Positions 45,766 to 54,940 of a stretch of DNA of 64,000 nucleotides are shown in pieces. Under the pieces are notes generated by a model. The model made no database searches. It saw only the letters and a list, made by a program, of their open reading frames with translations, and was not told the DNA's origin. Made by a program: the position numbers and the translations under genes. The stretch lies in assembly GCF_050958605.1 (NCBI RefSeq), contig NZ_JBJHDO010000001.1, forward strand, positions 496,001 through 560,000. Reading direction: 5' to 3'. Position 1 is the stretch's first letter. Each line of letters opens with the position of its first letter. Source of the DNA: G016756615 sp050958605 (lineage in GTDB: Bacteria > Pseudomonadota > Alphaproteobacteria > Rhizobiales > Rhizobiaceae).

Positions 45766-46010
45766 ACCAGCCTGACCATTCCTGCTCCGTTCGGCTGGTG
45801 TGCTCTGCGGCGAGCCCGGAACCATTCTCACCTCGAAAAGTTGGACCACCAAGCGCGGACCGGTCTCAGGTTAGGAACAGGCTACTCTTACCGTGCAGAG
45901 GCGCCGGGGAGGCGCAGAAAAAAATCGACATCGCTCCGGAAGTTCTGCGCCAGCTTTGAGAGCCTCGCCACCGACGCTCGTAGCCGGACCAGACAGGAAG
46001 GAGATCTCTC

Positions 46011-46451
46011 ATGAGCGAGAAGCGCCCGGAAATATTGAGCCGCAGCGTTCAGGAAACGGACATATGGCTGAACGAACTGAGAGAGGACATGAAGCTCAAG
46101 ACGGCGGACCAGGCCTATGGAGCCTTGCGGGCGGTGCTGCACGCGCTGCGGGACCGTCTGACCGTCGACATGGCAGCCCACTTGGCCGCGCAGTTCCCTG
46201 CCATGCTGGCCGGCATCTTTTTCGACGGATGGAAGCCGGCGGCTACACCGAATGACCTTCAAACGCCCGGTCAGTTCGTCGACGACGTGCGACAGCGCGC
46301 ACGGGGCCATCCCGAGATAGATCCCAACCATGCGGCGCAATGTGTTTTCCGCCTGCTGGAGCGGAAGTTGTCACCGGGTCTGATCGAGAAGGTCCTCGGA
46401 CAGTTGCCTACTGAGATGCAGGTTCATTGGCGGGAACAGCTCTCGGCCTGA
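46011..46451 (+). CDS. DUF2267 family protein
   Basis: 146-residue soluble, mostly helical protein: ETDIWLNELREDMKLKTADQAYGALRAVLHALRDRLTVDMAAHLAAQFPAMLAGIFFDGW, then a second half (FVDDVRQRARGHPEIDPNHAAQCVFRLLERKLSPG). This is the DUF2267 two-repeat pattern. A GGAAGGAGAT ribosome site precedes ATG 46011. Function unknown; such genes are often stress-induced. It stands alone between lpxK and the DUF2093 gene, with 245 bp of otherwise empty sequence upstream. Confidence 0.88.
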   Translation: MSEKRPEILSRSVQETDIWLNELREDMKLKTADQAYGALRAVLHALRDRLTVDMAAHLAAQFPAMLAGIFFDGWKPAATPNDLQTPGQFVDDVRQRARGHPEIDPNHAAQCVFRLLERKLSPGLIEKVLGQLPTEMQVHWREQLSA

Positions 46452-46513
46452 GCTCCATTAGGCATGGCTTCCGAAAGTGCGCGCGTCGCATTTGAAGCGA
46501 CGCCCTGCAGGTG

Positions 46514-46699
46514 TCAGCCCGTGGGCCAGAGCTTCGCGGCGACCTCGGAGATGGAGCCTTCAACGATTATTTCGCCACGCCCGGTGAAGTGGACCATCGT
46601 TCGGCGTGTGTCCGCAACGGTCAGATGCGTGACATGCGCTACCACCACTACGGTGGGGTTGCCGTTTTGATCGATCAGGTCGGCAAGCGTCTTGGACAT
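46514..46699 (-). CDS. 61-aa hypothetical protein with FlbD-like pattern
   Basis: Short soluble protein. After SKTLADLIDQNGNP, the core VVVVAHVTHLTVADTRRTMVHFTGRGEIIVEGSISEVAAKL has alternating strands and a final helix, reminiscent of the small FlbD/LytTR-like beta fold. The protein-like composition and hydrophobic alternation support a real gene; the ribosome site is weak (GGAGG 15 bp before ATG). On the same strand and downstream of mutL and DUF2093. Function unknown. Confidence 0.5.
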   Translation of the reverse strand: MSKTLADLIDQNGNPTVVVVAHVTHLTVADTRRTMVHFTGRGEIIVEGSISEVAAKLWPTG

Positions 46700-46766
46700 C
46701 TTAGCTTAGCTCAACCTCCGCGGCCCTTGCCGCAGTAAAGCCCCACAGCGCGATCTGGCGCGGGTC

Positions 46767-47003
46767 CTAACCCCGTTTGCGCAGGTCCGGATTGGCTTCG
46801 AGTTCGCGCTGAAGCGAAATCGTCGCGTTCGCATAGGCTTCCTGGCGCGCGACGCTCCAATATTTGAGTTCATCGAGCGGAATGGATTCGCCGGTGACAG
46901 CGCAGCGCACGAAGGCCCCCGGGCTGGTCACCTGGAAATCGCCGTCGAGGTAGCGGATGCGGGCCTCGCGTGCCCCTGGGCCTTCAAAGCGGTTCATCAT
47001 CAT
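46767..47003 (-). CDS. DUF2093 family protein
   Basis: 78 residues: NRFEGPGAREARIRYLDGDFQVTSPGAFVRCAVTGESIPLDELKYWSVARQEAYANA, the DUF2093 pattern, conserved in alphaproteobacteria near lipid A and mutL genes. There is a single cysteine and no membrane segment. Three ATG codons open the protein, so the exact start could be one of them. It lies 74 bp downstream of mutL on the same strand. Function unknown. Confidence 0.85.
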   Translation of the reverse strand: MMMNRFEGPGAREARIRYLDGDFQVTSPGAFVRCAVTGESIPLDELKYWSVARQEAYANATISLQRELEANPDLRKRG

Positions 47004-47077
47004 GGCGTCTCATCGGCCATAAATCCAAGGCAAGGTCAAGGCAGTGCCGAGGCATACCTGCCTTTCCATAGCTGCGC

Positions 47078-48937
47078 TCACCTGCGTCCGAACAGGCGCT
47101 CGATATCGGCGAGCTTGAGCTCGATATAGGTTGGCCGTCCATGGTTGCACGTCCCCGAGCCGGGCGTGGCTTCCATCTGGCGCAGCAGGGCGTTCATCTC
47201 CTCAGGCCTCAACTGTCTGCCGGAGCGGACGCTACCATGGCAAGCCATGGTAGCGGCAATTGCGTCGAGCCGCTCCTTCAGCGTATCCACCGTGTCGTGC
47301 TCGGCGATCTCGTCGGCGAGGTCGCGCACCAGCGCCTGTACGTTCGTCTCGCCGAGCATTGCCGGGGTCTCACGCACTGCGACGGCGCCTGGACCGAAAC
47401 GCTCTAGCCCGAGGCCGAAGCGCTTCAGCGTTTGCGCATGCATGGCGAGACGTTCGGCGTCGTCTTCGGGAAGGTCGACGATTTCCGGCAGTAGAAGCAT
47501 TTGAGCCGGCACCGGACGTGAAGCGAGAGCCTGCTTCAGCGCTTCATAGACGAGACGTTCATGCGCGGCGTGCTGGTCGACGATAACGAGTGAATCCTGC
47601 GTCTGCGCGACGATATAGTTCTGGTGGACCTGGGCGCGGGCTGCGCCAAGCGGCGTGGCGAGCAGCTCCTGTGCGACTTCGCCAAGGCCAGCGCGCGCGT
47701 CGGCGCTGGCCAGAGGCCCGGTGTCGAAACTGGCTTGCACCATTTCCTCAAAGCCGGGCGCCACGGTCTCGGCATCGAGTGGGCGACTTGGCGAGCGCGA
47801 CAGATCGAAACCTGAGGGCGCGGCTGCCCGGAAGCCGGCGTGGAACGTTCGGTGGCCATTGGCAGGACCGGCGTGGCCGTAGCTCGTTTGTCCGGGACGG
47901 AACGCGCCCACCATCGCGGCCGCGCCTGTGGTCGCGGGGCGGATTCCGGACGCGGCCAATGCTTCGCGGATCGCCCCGATGATGAGACCGCGTACGAGGC
48001 CCGGATCGCGGAAGCGCACATCGGCCTTGGCCGGGTGCACGTTGACATCGACAGTCGCCGGATCGAGCGACAGGAAAAGCGCCGTGACTGCGTGGCGATC
48101 GCGTGGCAGGACGTCGGCGAAGGCGCCTCGGATCGCACCGGCGATCAGCTTGTCGCGCACCGGACGGCCGTTGACATAGGCATATTGCTGCAGCGCGTTG
48201 GCGCGCGTGAAGGATGGGATCGAGACTTGTCCCGTGAGATGCACACCTTCCCGCACAGCTTCGATCGCCAACGAGTTGTCGGAGAACTCATCGCCCAGCA
48301 CCTGGGCAATGCGCGCCTTCCTGCCTTCCGGCCCACCGCCGGTGGAAGGGAGATCGAGCGTCGTGCGGTCACTGCCGGAGAGCGTGAAGCGGACCGCGGG
48401 GAAGGCGATGGCGATGCGCTTGACGATGTCCGATATGGCTGTCGCCTCGGCCCTTTCGCCCTTCATGAATTTAAGTCGCGCCGGCGTGGCGAAGAACAGG
48501 TCGCGCACCTCGACGAGGGTGCCGCGGTTGGCTCCGGCCGGGCGAGGGCCGACGATCCTGCCGCCATCCACGCGAATTTCAGCGCCACCTGCGGCAGCAG
48601 CCGGGCGCGAGCGCACCGTGAGCCGCCCGACCGAGCCGATCGACGGCAGTGCCTCGCCCCGGAAGCCGAGCGAGCGGATGTCATGGATGTCGTCGGAAAG
48701 CTTTGAGGTGCAATGCCTGCCGATGGCGAGAGCGAGTTCCTCTTCCGGCATCCCCGAGCCGTCGTCGGTGACGCGGACGAGGGTCAGCCCGCCGCCGGCC
48801 GTCGTGATCTCGACGTGGTGCGCGCCTGCGTCAAGCGCATTCTCCACCAGTTCCTTGACCACGCTGGCCGGGCGTTCGATGACCTCGCCGGCGGCGATCT
48901 GGTTGATGACCGTTTCGGAAAGCTGACGAATAGGCAT
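47078..48937 (-). CDS. mutL: DNA mismatch repair protein MutL
   Basis: 619 residues. The N-terminal GHKL ATPase has ENALDAGAHHVEI, VTDDGSGM and SLGFRGEALPSIGSV. The C-terminal dimerisation domain carries the metal-dependent endonuclease motif DQHAAHERLVYE (DQHAx2Ex4E) and a CxHGRP zinc-site motif (TCNHGRPTYIEL), so this MutL should nick DNA itself, as expected where MutH is absent. The linker between the halves is Pro/Ala-rich. Starts with the family-typical MPIRQLSETVINQIAAGEVIERP. Confidence 0.96.
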   Translation of the reverse strand: MPIRQLSETVINQIAAGEVIERPASVVKELVENALDAGAHHVEITTAGGGLTLVRVTDDGSGMPEEELALAIGRHCTSKLSDDIHDIRSLGFRGEALPSIGSVGRLTVRSRPAAAAGGAEIRVDGGRIVGPRPAGANRGTLVEVRDLFFATPARLKFMKGERAEATAISDIVKRIAIAFPAVRFTLSGSDRTTLDLPSTGGGPEGRKARIAQVLGDEFSDNSLAIEAVREGVHLTGQVSIPSFTRANALQQYAYVNGRPVRDKLIAGAIRGAFADVLPRDRHAVTALFLSLDPATVDVNVHPAKADVRFRDPGLVRGLIIGAIREALAASGIRPATTGAAAMVGAFRPGQTSYGHAGPANGHRTFHAGFRAAAPSGFDLSRSPSRPLDAETVAPGFEEMVQASFDTGPLASADARAGLGEVAQELLATPLGAARAQVHQNYIVAQTQDSLVIVDQHAAHERLVYEALKQALASRPVPAQMLLLPEIVDLPEDDAERLAMHAQTLKRFGLGLERFGPGAVAVRETPAMLGETNVQALVRDLADEIAEHDTVDTLKERLDAIAATMACHGSVRSGRQLRPEEMNALLRQMEATPGSGTCNHGRPTYIELKLADIERLFGRR

Positions 48938-49069
48938 GCGCTATTCTAGCGGGATTCGGAAAGGTATCCCACGGTTTTTCCGGCAACGGTAGAAGCCAAA
49001 CAGGCGTAAGCCAAGGCGCGCATTCGGTTGTGGAACGAGACCGAGCGTGCGCGAGGCGGCCCCTGATCG

Positions 49070-49531
49070 TCAGCCGCGCCCGCGATAGGGCGGCACGCCA
49101 GTCTCGGGCAACCACGCGCCCTCCGGTGGCGCACCGGTCTGCCAGAACACGTCGATGGGGATACCCCCGCGCGGATACCAGTAGCCGGCAATGCGGAGCC
49201 ATAGCGGCTTGGTAGCGGCGACGATGCGTCTCGCGATCATGATCGTGCAGTCCTCATGGAATGCGCCGTGATTACGGAAGGAAGTCAGGAAGAGCTTCAG
49301 CGACTTGGATTCCACCAGACTGGCATCGGGTGCGTAGTCGATCACCAGATGGGCAAAGTCCGGCTGGCCGGTGACCGGGCAGAGCGAGGTGAATTCCGGG
49401 CAAGTGAAACGAACGATCGCCGGTGGGCCGTCGCCACGCGTGAAAGGCACTGTCTCGAGAACGGCGTCTTCCGGCGCAGCGGGCGTTTCCACCCGAGAGC
49501 CGAGCTGTGTAAGATTTTCGATAGCACTCAT
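49070..49531 (-). CDS. queF: NADPH-dependent 7-cyano-7-deazaguanine reductase QueF
   Basis: 153 residues, the short (unimodular, type I) QueF. It reduces preQ0 to preQ1 in queuosine synthesis. The catalytic cysteine is C51 in FTSLCPVTGQPDF, the NADPH-binding QueF motif is ESKSLK (74-79), and H92/E93 lie in SFRNHGAFHEDC. No preQ1 riboswitch is evident in the 160 bp upstream. Other queuosine genes are not in this window. Confidence 0.95.
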   Translation of the reverse strand: MSAIENLTQLGSRVETPAAPEDAVLETVPFTRGDGPPAIVRFTCPEFTSLCPVTGQPDFAHLVIDYAPDASLVESKSLKLFLTSFRNHGAFHEDCTIMIARRIVAATKPLWLRIAGYWYPRGGIPIDVFWQTGAPPEGAWLPETGVPPYRGRG

Positions 49532-49691
49532 GGGTGTCGGTCATAGACCTCTTTATGGGCAACAGAAAGACCATGAACCGTGCGATCCTCCTCTCCAGAG
49601 GATCGTCGTCGAGCATCAGACAGTGCGGTCGGCCTGGAAGGCTCGCGGGGCCGCAGCAAGAACGCAAGGCGGCCATCCGCAGCAAGCGCAG

Positions 49692-50579
49692 CTACTTCAT
49701 CCCAGCCGCTATGAAATCCCCGGTCTTGGCGATCAGGGCGTCGACCATCTCGGTTCCTTGAAACGCGTTGAAGGCATGGTCCATGGGTTGCACCCACAAT
49801 TCCTCGGGGCCTTCATGGTAGTCAAGCAGGATCTGGCCAGCCAGCGGCTGCGGGAAGACCACGTCGTCCTTCGTGCCGACCGCCACAAGCAACGGCTCGT
49901 CATATTCGGCGATTTCCGCCACGGGATCGATCGCATAAAGGCTTTCGAAGAAACCTTTCTTAAGGGCTACTTCCGCACCCCAAGGCAGCTTGGCGGTTAC
50001 GGGCTTGTCGGCACTGGCAAGTCCTTGCTTGACAACGTCCGGACCGAGCAGCAGCGCGATCGCCGCGGGCATGTTGGTGCCGGGCGCCCAGAGCGATACC
50101 GAGGTAAGGTCGTGATCCGACCGCGCGGCAACGGCGGATGCCACGGCGCCGCCCATGCTCCAGCCGACAAGCGCCATCCTGTCTTCGTCGACTTCGTTTC
50201 CGGCAGCCAGGAAATCGAGAGCGGCAAGCGCATCCTTCACTTGGCCTGTCAGCGTGGTGTCCTCGAACTTGCCGTCGCTCTGGCCGCTGCCGCGAAAGTC
50301 GATGCGCAGGCTGGCGATGCCCTTTTCCGCCCACATACGGGCGGCGCGTTTGAAGATACCTTCCTTGGCCGCCGGAATCTCCAGTTCGTCGCGGCTGCCG
50401 GTGAAGCCGTGGAGGAGAAGCACGACCGGGGGATTGGCGACTCCGTCCGGCAAGTTGAGCGTGCCGATGATCTTCTGACCGTCGACGGTGAAGTCGACGG
50501 TCTTCTCGGCTGCGCGGGCGCCCACAGTAGCGACCATCAGAGCCGCTGCAGCGACAAGGCACGACATAAGGCGTGGCAT
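49692..50579 (-). CDS. Exported alpha/beta hydrolase
   Basis: 295 residues with a signal peptide (about 1-23, VATVGARAAE). The alpha/beta-hydrolase fold is visible: LLLHGFTGSRDE (oxyanion hole), nucleophile S141 in VGWSMGGA, acid in VAVGTKDDVVF, and His268 in QPMDHAFNAFQG. A GGAGGAAACC ribosome site precedes ATG 50579. It probably acts on esters in the periplasm; the substrate is unknown. Divergent from gcdH. Confidence 0.88.
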   Translation of the reverse strand: MPRLMSCLVAAAALMVATVGARAAEKTVDFTVDGQKIIGTLNLPDGVANPPVVLLLHGFTGSRDELEIPAAKEGIFKRAARMWAEKGIASLRIDFRGSGQSDGKFEDTTLTGQVKDALAALDFLAAGNEVDEDRMALVGWSMGGAVASAVAARSDHDLTSVSLWAPGTNMPAAIALLLGPDVVKQGLASADKPVTAKLPWGAEVALKKGFFESLYAIDPVAEIAEYDEPLLVAVGTKDDVVFPQPLAGQILLDYHEGPEELWVQPMDHAFNAFQGTEMVDALIAKTGDFIAAGMK

Positions 50580-50734
50580 AGGTTTCCTCCGGAAACTCCC
50601 CCCGCGGGAATGGGTAACACAGCCGTTGGCCCGCGCAAGAGATCGCCGCTTTCGTTGCATGCAGAGAAAAGCCTTTCTCCTCCTTCCTTTCCCGGCCTAA
50701 AATGTCCCATCGAGCAAACATATCGGAACACGGA

Positions 50735-51937
50735 ATGAACATCGAAAAAAAGGCGGCGGCCTCCTCCTTCGTTTGGAACGATCCTTTCTTGCTGGAGGAC
50801 CAGCTCGATGAAGACGAGCGGCTGATCCGCGACGCGGCGGCGACGTTTGCCACCGACAAGCTGTTGCCGCGGGTAGAAGAGGCCTATCTTCAGGAGAAGA
50901 CCGATCCGGAGATCTTCCGCGAGATGGGTGCGGCCGGCCTGCTCGGCGTGACCATTCCGGAGGAATATGGCGGCGCCGGCGCCGGTTATGTGTCCTACGG
51001 GCTGGTGGCGCGCGAGGTTGAGCGCGTCGATTCCGGCTACCGCTCGATGATGAGCGTGCAGTCGTCGCTGGTCATGCATCCGATCCATGCCTATGGCTCG
51101 GAGGAGCAGCGGCGCAAGTATCTGCCTAAGCTCGCCTCAGGCGAGTGGATCGGCTGCTTCGGGCTGACCGAGCCGGATGCCGGCTCCGACCCGGGCGGCA
51201 TGAAGACGAAGGCCGAGAAGACGGCCGGCGGCTATCGGCTGACGGGCTCCAAGATGTGGATCTCCAACGCGCCGATCGCCGACGTGTTCGTGGTTTGGGC
51301 GAAGTCGGCGGCGCATGACGGACAGATCCGCGGCTTCGTGCTGGACAAGGGCATGACGGGGCTGTCGGCGCCGAAGATCGAAGGAAAGCTCTCCCTGCGC
51401 GCCTCGATCACCGGCGAGGTGGTGATGGACGGCGTCGAAGTCGGCGAGGAGGCGCTCTTGCCCAACGTGGCGGGCTTGAAGGGACCGTTCGGCTGCTTGA
51501 ACCGGGCCCGCTACGGCATCTCGTGGGGCGCGATGGGCGCGGCCGAGGATTGCTGGCACCGCGCGCGGCAATATGGTCTCGACCGCAAGCAGTTCGGCAA
51601 GCCGCTGGCCGGCACGCAACTCTACCAGAAGAAGCTTGCCGACATGCAGACGGAGATCGCGCTGGGGCTGCAGGCGTCGCTGCGCGTCGGGCGGCTGATG
51701 GACGAGGGCAAGTTCGCGCCGGAGATGATCTCGATCGTCAAGCGTAACAATTGCGGCAAGGCGCTCGATATCGCCCGCCAGGCGCGCGACATGCATGGCG
51801 GCAACGGTATCCAGATCGGCTACCATGTGATGCGCCATGCCCAGAACCTAGAGACGGTCAACACCTATGAGGGCACGCATGACGTCCATGCGCTGATCCT
51901 CGGCCGTGCCCAGACCGGGCTCCAGGCGTTCTTCTGA
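50735..51937 (+). CDS. gcdH: Glutaryl-CoA dehydrogenase
   Basis: 400 residues. GcdH oxidises and decarboxylates glutaryl-CoA to crotonyl-CoA. Diagnostic stretches are SFVWNDPFLLEDQLDEDERLIRD, the FAD-site FGLTEPDAGSDPGGMKT, KGMTGLSAPKIEGKLSLRAS and ARYGISWGAMGAAEDC. The catalytic base is E379 in NTYEGTHDVHALILG. I start at ATG 50735 (MNIEKKAAAS); an in-frame ATG at 50702 is possible. It fits downstream of lysine/tryptophan catabolism and odd-chain dicarboxylate oxidation, which the right-hand operon appears to carry out. Confidence 0.93.
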   Translation: MNIEKKAAASSFVWNDPFLLEDQLDEDERLIRDAAATFATDKLLPRVEEAYLQEKTDPEIFREMGAAGLLGVTIPEEYGGAGAGYVSYGLVAREVERVDSGYRSMMSVQSSLVMHPIHAYGSEEQRRKYLPKLASGEWIGCFGLTEPDAGSDPGGMKTKAEKTAGGYRLTGSKMWISNAPIADVFVVWAKSAAHDGQIRGFVLDKGMTGLSAPKIEGKLSLRASITGEVVMDGVEVGEEALLPNVAGLKGPFGCLNRARYGISWGAMGAAEDCWHRARQYGLDRKQFGKPLAGTQLYQKKLADMQTEIALGLQASLRVGRLMDEGKFAPEMISIVKRNNCGKALDIARQARDMHGGNGIQIGYHVMRHAQNLETVNTYEGTHDVHALILGRAQTGLQAFF

Positions 51938-51943
51938 AGAACT

Positions 51944-52001
51944 CGGTGAATGGTGGAATGGTGAATGGCAATGAGCGCCACGCACCATTCACCATTCACC
52001 G
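51944..52001. repeat. Imperfect palindrome between gcdH and kbl
   Basis: Left arm 51944-51963 (CGGTGAATGGTG, one bulged G, AATGGTG) pairs with right arm 51983-52001 (CACCATTCACCATTCACCG) over 19 bp with a 19-nt loop. The arms are made of GGTGAAT-type units. There is no T-run. It starts 6 bp after the gcdH stop and ends 16 bp before the kbl ATG. Confidence 0.8.
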
Positions 52002-52017
52002 CTGACGGACGGTTCCC

Positions 52018-53208
52018 ATGAGCCCCAGGTTTCTCGCCTACCTCTCCTCCGAACTCGACGGCCTGAAATCCGCGGGTCTCTACAAGTCGGAGCGCGTCAT
52101 CACCTCGCCCCAGTCGGCCCGGATCACCGTCGCGGACAGCAGCGAGGTTCTCAACTTTTGCGCCAACAATTATCTCGGCCTCGCCGACAGCGAGGAACTC
52201 GCTGCGGCCGCGAAGGCGGCGCTCGACCGTTATGGCTACGGCATGGCCTCTGTACGCTTCATCTGTGGCACTCAGGAGGAGCACAAGCAGCTCGAAGCGA
52301 CGATCTCCGATTTTCTCGGCATGGAGGACACGATTCTCTACTCCTCCTGCTTCGACGCCAATGGCGGCCTGTTCGAAACGCTGCTCGGCGAGGAGGACGC
52401 CGTCATCTCGGATGCGCTCAACCACGCCTCGATCATTGACGGGGTGCGGCTCTCCAAGGCGAGACGCTACCGCTACGCCAACAACGACATGGCCGACCTC
52501 GAGGCGCGGCTGAAGGAAGCCTCCGACTGCCGGTTCCGACTGATCGCAACGGACGGCGTATTCTCCATGGACGGCATCATCGCCAATCTGAGGGGAGTCT
52601 GTGATCTCGCCGAAAAATATGACGCCATGGTGATGGTCGACGACAGCCATGCCGTCGGCTTCGTCGGCCGGCATGGGCGTGGCTCGCCGGAATATTGCGG
52701 GGTGGAAGGCCGGATCGACATCATCACCGGTACCCTCGGCAAGGCGCTCGGCGGCGCGTCGGGCGGCTACACGTCGGCCAAGCGCGAGGTGGTCGACTGG
52801 TTGCGCCAGCGGTCGCGGCCGTATCTCTTCTCGAATACTTTGGCGCCGGTCATCGCAGGCGCGTCGTTGAAAGTTTTCGAGATGATCCGACAAGGCGACG
52901 GGCTTCGCGAGAGGCTTTATTGCAACGCCGAGCGCTTCCGCTCCGGCATGACGAAGCTCGGCTTCAAGCTCGCCGGCGCCGATCATCCGATCATTCCCGT
53001 CATGCTGGGCGAGGCGACCCTGGCGCAGCAAATGGCCGAGCGCCTGCTCGGCTACGGCATTTATGTGATCGGCTTCTGCTTCCCGGTCGTTCCCAAGGGA
53101 CAGGCGCGCATAAGGACGCAGATGTCGGCGGCCCATTCCCCTGCCGACATCGATCGGGCGATCGAAGCCTTCGCCAGCGTGGGCCGCGAACTGGGTGTGA
53201 TTTCGTAA
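52018..53208 (+). CDS. kbl: 2-amino-3-ketobutyrate CoA ligase (glycine C-acetyltransferase)
   Basis: 396 residues, a PLP enzyme of the alpha-oxoamine synthase family. With Tdh it splits threonine-derived 2-amino-3-ketobutyrate into glycine and acetyl-CoA. The PLP lysine is K242 in ITGTLGKALGGASGGY. Other landmarks are NFCANNYLGLA, RFICGTQEEHKQLE and MVDDSHAVGFVG. tdh follows after 59 bp, the standard pairing. Confidence 0.96.
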   Translation: MSPRFLAYLSSELDGLKSAGLYKSERVITSPQSARITVADSSEVLNFCANNYLGLADSEELAAAAKAALDRYGYGMASVRFICGTQEEHKQLEATISDFLGMEDTILYSSCFDANGGLFETLLGEEDAVISDALNHASIIDGVRLSKARRYRYANNDMADLEARLKEASDCRFRLIATDGVFSMDGIIANLRGVCDLAEKYDAMVMVDDSHAVGFVGRHGRGSPEYCGVEGRIDIITGTLGKALGGASGGYTSAKREVVDWLRQRSRPYLFSNTLAPVIAGASLKVFEMIRQGDGLRERLYCNAERFRSGMTKLGFKLAGADHPIIPVMLGEATLAQQMAERLLGYGIYVIGFCFPVVPKGQARIRTQMSAAHSPADIDRAIEAFASVGRELGVIS

Positions 53209-53267
53209 GCTTCGCTCTTACATCTGGCGCATAGATCGCGCCTCCCGATCCGGATAAGGAGACGAAG

Positions 53268-54302
53268 ATGTCCAACATGATGCGGGCCCTCGTGAAATCG
53301 AGACCCGAGCCCGGCATATGGATGGAAGAGGTGCCGGTCCCGGAGATCGGCCCGAACGACGTGCTCATCAAGGTGAAGAAGACCGCGATCTGCGGCACGG
53401 ATGTCCATATCTACAATTGGGACCAGTGGGCACAGAAGACCGTCCCCGTGCCGATGGTCACCGGCCACGAATTCGTCGGCACTGTCGCGGATTTCGGCTC
53501 CGCCGTCACCGAATACAAGGTCGGCCAACGCGTTTCGGGCGAAGGGCACATAGTCTGTGGCCACTGCCGCAATTGTCGTGCAGGCCGCGGGCATCTCTGC
53601 CGCAATACGCTCGGCGTCGGCGTCAATCGGCCGGGTGCTTTTGGCGAATATCTCGTCCTGCCGCAGCACAATGTCGTGCCGATTCCCGACGACGTGCCGG
53701 ACGAGATCGCCGCGATCTTCGATCCGCTCGGAAATGCGGTGCACACGGCCCTATCCTTCGACCTCGTCGGCGAGGACGTGCTCGTCACGGGCGCCGGACC
53801 GATCGGCATCATGGGCGCGCTGGTGGCGCAATGCGTCGGCGCACGCAAGGTGGTGATCACCGACATCAACCCGACGCGGCTCGCGCTTGCCCGCAAGCTC
53901 GGCGTGCATCACGTGGTCGACGCCTCGCGGGAAAAGCTCGCCGACGTGATGCGCGAGGAAGGAATGCGGGAAGGCTTCGACGTAGGCCTGGAAATGTCGG
54001 GCTCGGCAACCGCCTTCCGGGACATGATCGACACGATGAACAATGGCGGCAAGATCGCCATTCTGGGCATCGCCCCGACCGGCTTCGAGATCGACTGGAA
54101 CAAGGTCATCTTCAAGATGCTGCACTTGAAGGGCATCTATGGCCGCGAGATGTTCGAAACCTGGTACAAAATGATCGCTCTCGTGCAGGGGCCACTCGAC
54201 GTCTCCGGTCTGATCACCCATCGGATCGGCGTCGACGACTACATCAGCGGCTTCGAGGCCATGAAGAGCGGCAATTCCGGCAAGGTGGTGATGGACTGGT
54301 AG
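53268..54302 (+). CDS. tdh: L-threonine 3-dehydrogenase
   Basis: 344 residues, zinc-dependent medium-chain dehydrogenase. It oxidises threonine to 2-amino-3-ketobutyrate with NAD+. Catalytic zinc ligands are C42 (ICGTDVHIYNWD) and H67/E68 (TGHEFVG); structural zinc cysteines are C97, C100, C103 and C111. The Rossmann motif is VTGAGPIGIMGA. A GGATAAGGAGACG ribosome site precedes ATG 53268. Second gene of kbl-tdh. Confidence 0.96.
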   Translation: MSNMMRALVKSRPEPGIWMEEVPVPEIGPNDVLIKVKKTAICGTDVHIYNWDQWAQKTVPVPMVTGHEFVGTVADFGSAVTEYKVGQRVSGEGHIVCGHCRNCRAGRGHLCRNTLGVGVNRPGAFGEYLVLPQHNVVPIPDDVPDEIAAIFDPLGNAVHTALSFDLVGEDVLVTGAGPIGIMGALVAQCVGARKVVITDINPTRLALARKLGVHHVVDASREKLADVMREEGMREGFDVGLEMSGSATAFRDMIDTMNNGGKIAILGIAPTGFEIDWNKVIFKMLHLKGIYGREMFETWYKMIALVQGPLDVSGLITHRIGVDDYISGFEAMKSGNSGKVVMDW

Positions 54303-54426
54303 CCTGCGCTGGCTTCCCTGGCCCTGCGCAAATTTTCTAGAATTGCGCCAGGAATTCGAATTTCCATCGTTGCGTGGGCACCTTGTCGATGGCTATTTGC
54401 GCGGCCACATTTCCTCGGGATTCTGC

Positions 54427-54930
54427 ATGCGCCGCCATATACGACCTTTTGTCGCCCGCCATGAGACGGGCGGCCAGTTCCTATCGCATCTGAAGTCCGG
54501 CTCGGGCGCGGTGATCGGAATGTCCACGGTAGGGGGCTTGGCCCTGCTCACCGAACTGCCTCTGCTGATCGCGCCTCTGGGTGCCACCGCTGTCCTCCTC
54601 TTCGGCCAGCCGACCAGCCCGCTTGCCCAGCCTGCCAATATATTCGGTGGTTACCTCATCGCGACAACGATTGGGGTCTTCACCGTGGCGGCATTTCCCG
54701 GCGTATGGTGGGCGGCGACCATTGCCGTCGGGCTTGCGGTCGCCATGATGCTGGCGCTGCGTGTCACCCATCCGCCGGCTGGCGCCGTTCCACTCGTTGC
54801 TTCGGCGTCACCGCTTTATGGCTCGAGCCTCTTCGCCGTGGTGCTTCTGGGCAGCGTGAGCCTTGTTGCGCTCGCGTTCCTGCATCACAGGATTCCGCCG
54901 CGCCAGGAGTATCCGCGCCGGGTCGAGTAG
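54427..54930 (+). CDS. HPP-family integral membrane protein
   Basis: 167 residues with four membrane segments after a basic N-terminus. Family landmarks are LLIAPLGATAVLLFGQPTSPLAQP and the naming motif THPPAGAVPLV. HPP proteins are associated with nitrite transport in cyanobacteria and plants, but bacterial functions are mostly unknown. The start is ATG 54427; the frame stays open upstream to 54343 without protein character. It stands alone, convergent with a MarR gene. Confidence 0.88.
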   Translation: MRRHIRPFVARHETGGQFLSHLKSGSGAVIGMSTVGGLALLTELPLLIAPLGATAVLLFGQPTSPLAQPANIFGGYLIATTIGVFTVAAFPGVWWAATIAVGLAVAMMLALRVTHPPAGAVPLVASASPLYGSSLFAVVLLGSVSLVALAFLHHRIPPRQEYPRRVE

Positions 54931-54940
54931 GCCCGGGGAC

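Noticed and set aside
45766..46010. GGAAC sequence upstream of DUF2267 as an EcfG-type stress promoter
   Set aside because: The matching -10 half (CGTT at the right spacing) is not present, so the site cannot be supported.
49532..49691. Possible preQ1 riboswitch upstream of queF
   Set aside because: I could not find the hairpin plus A-rich tail of preQ1-I, nor a preQ1-II/III fold, in this 160-bp stretch.
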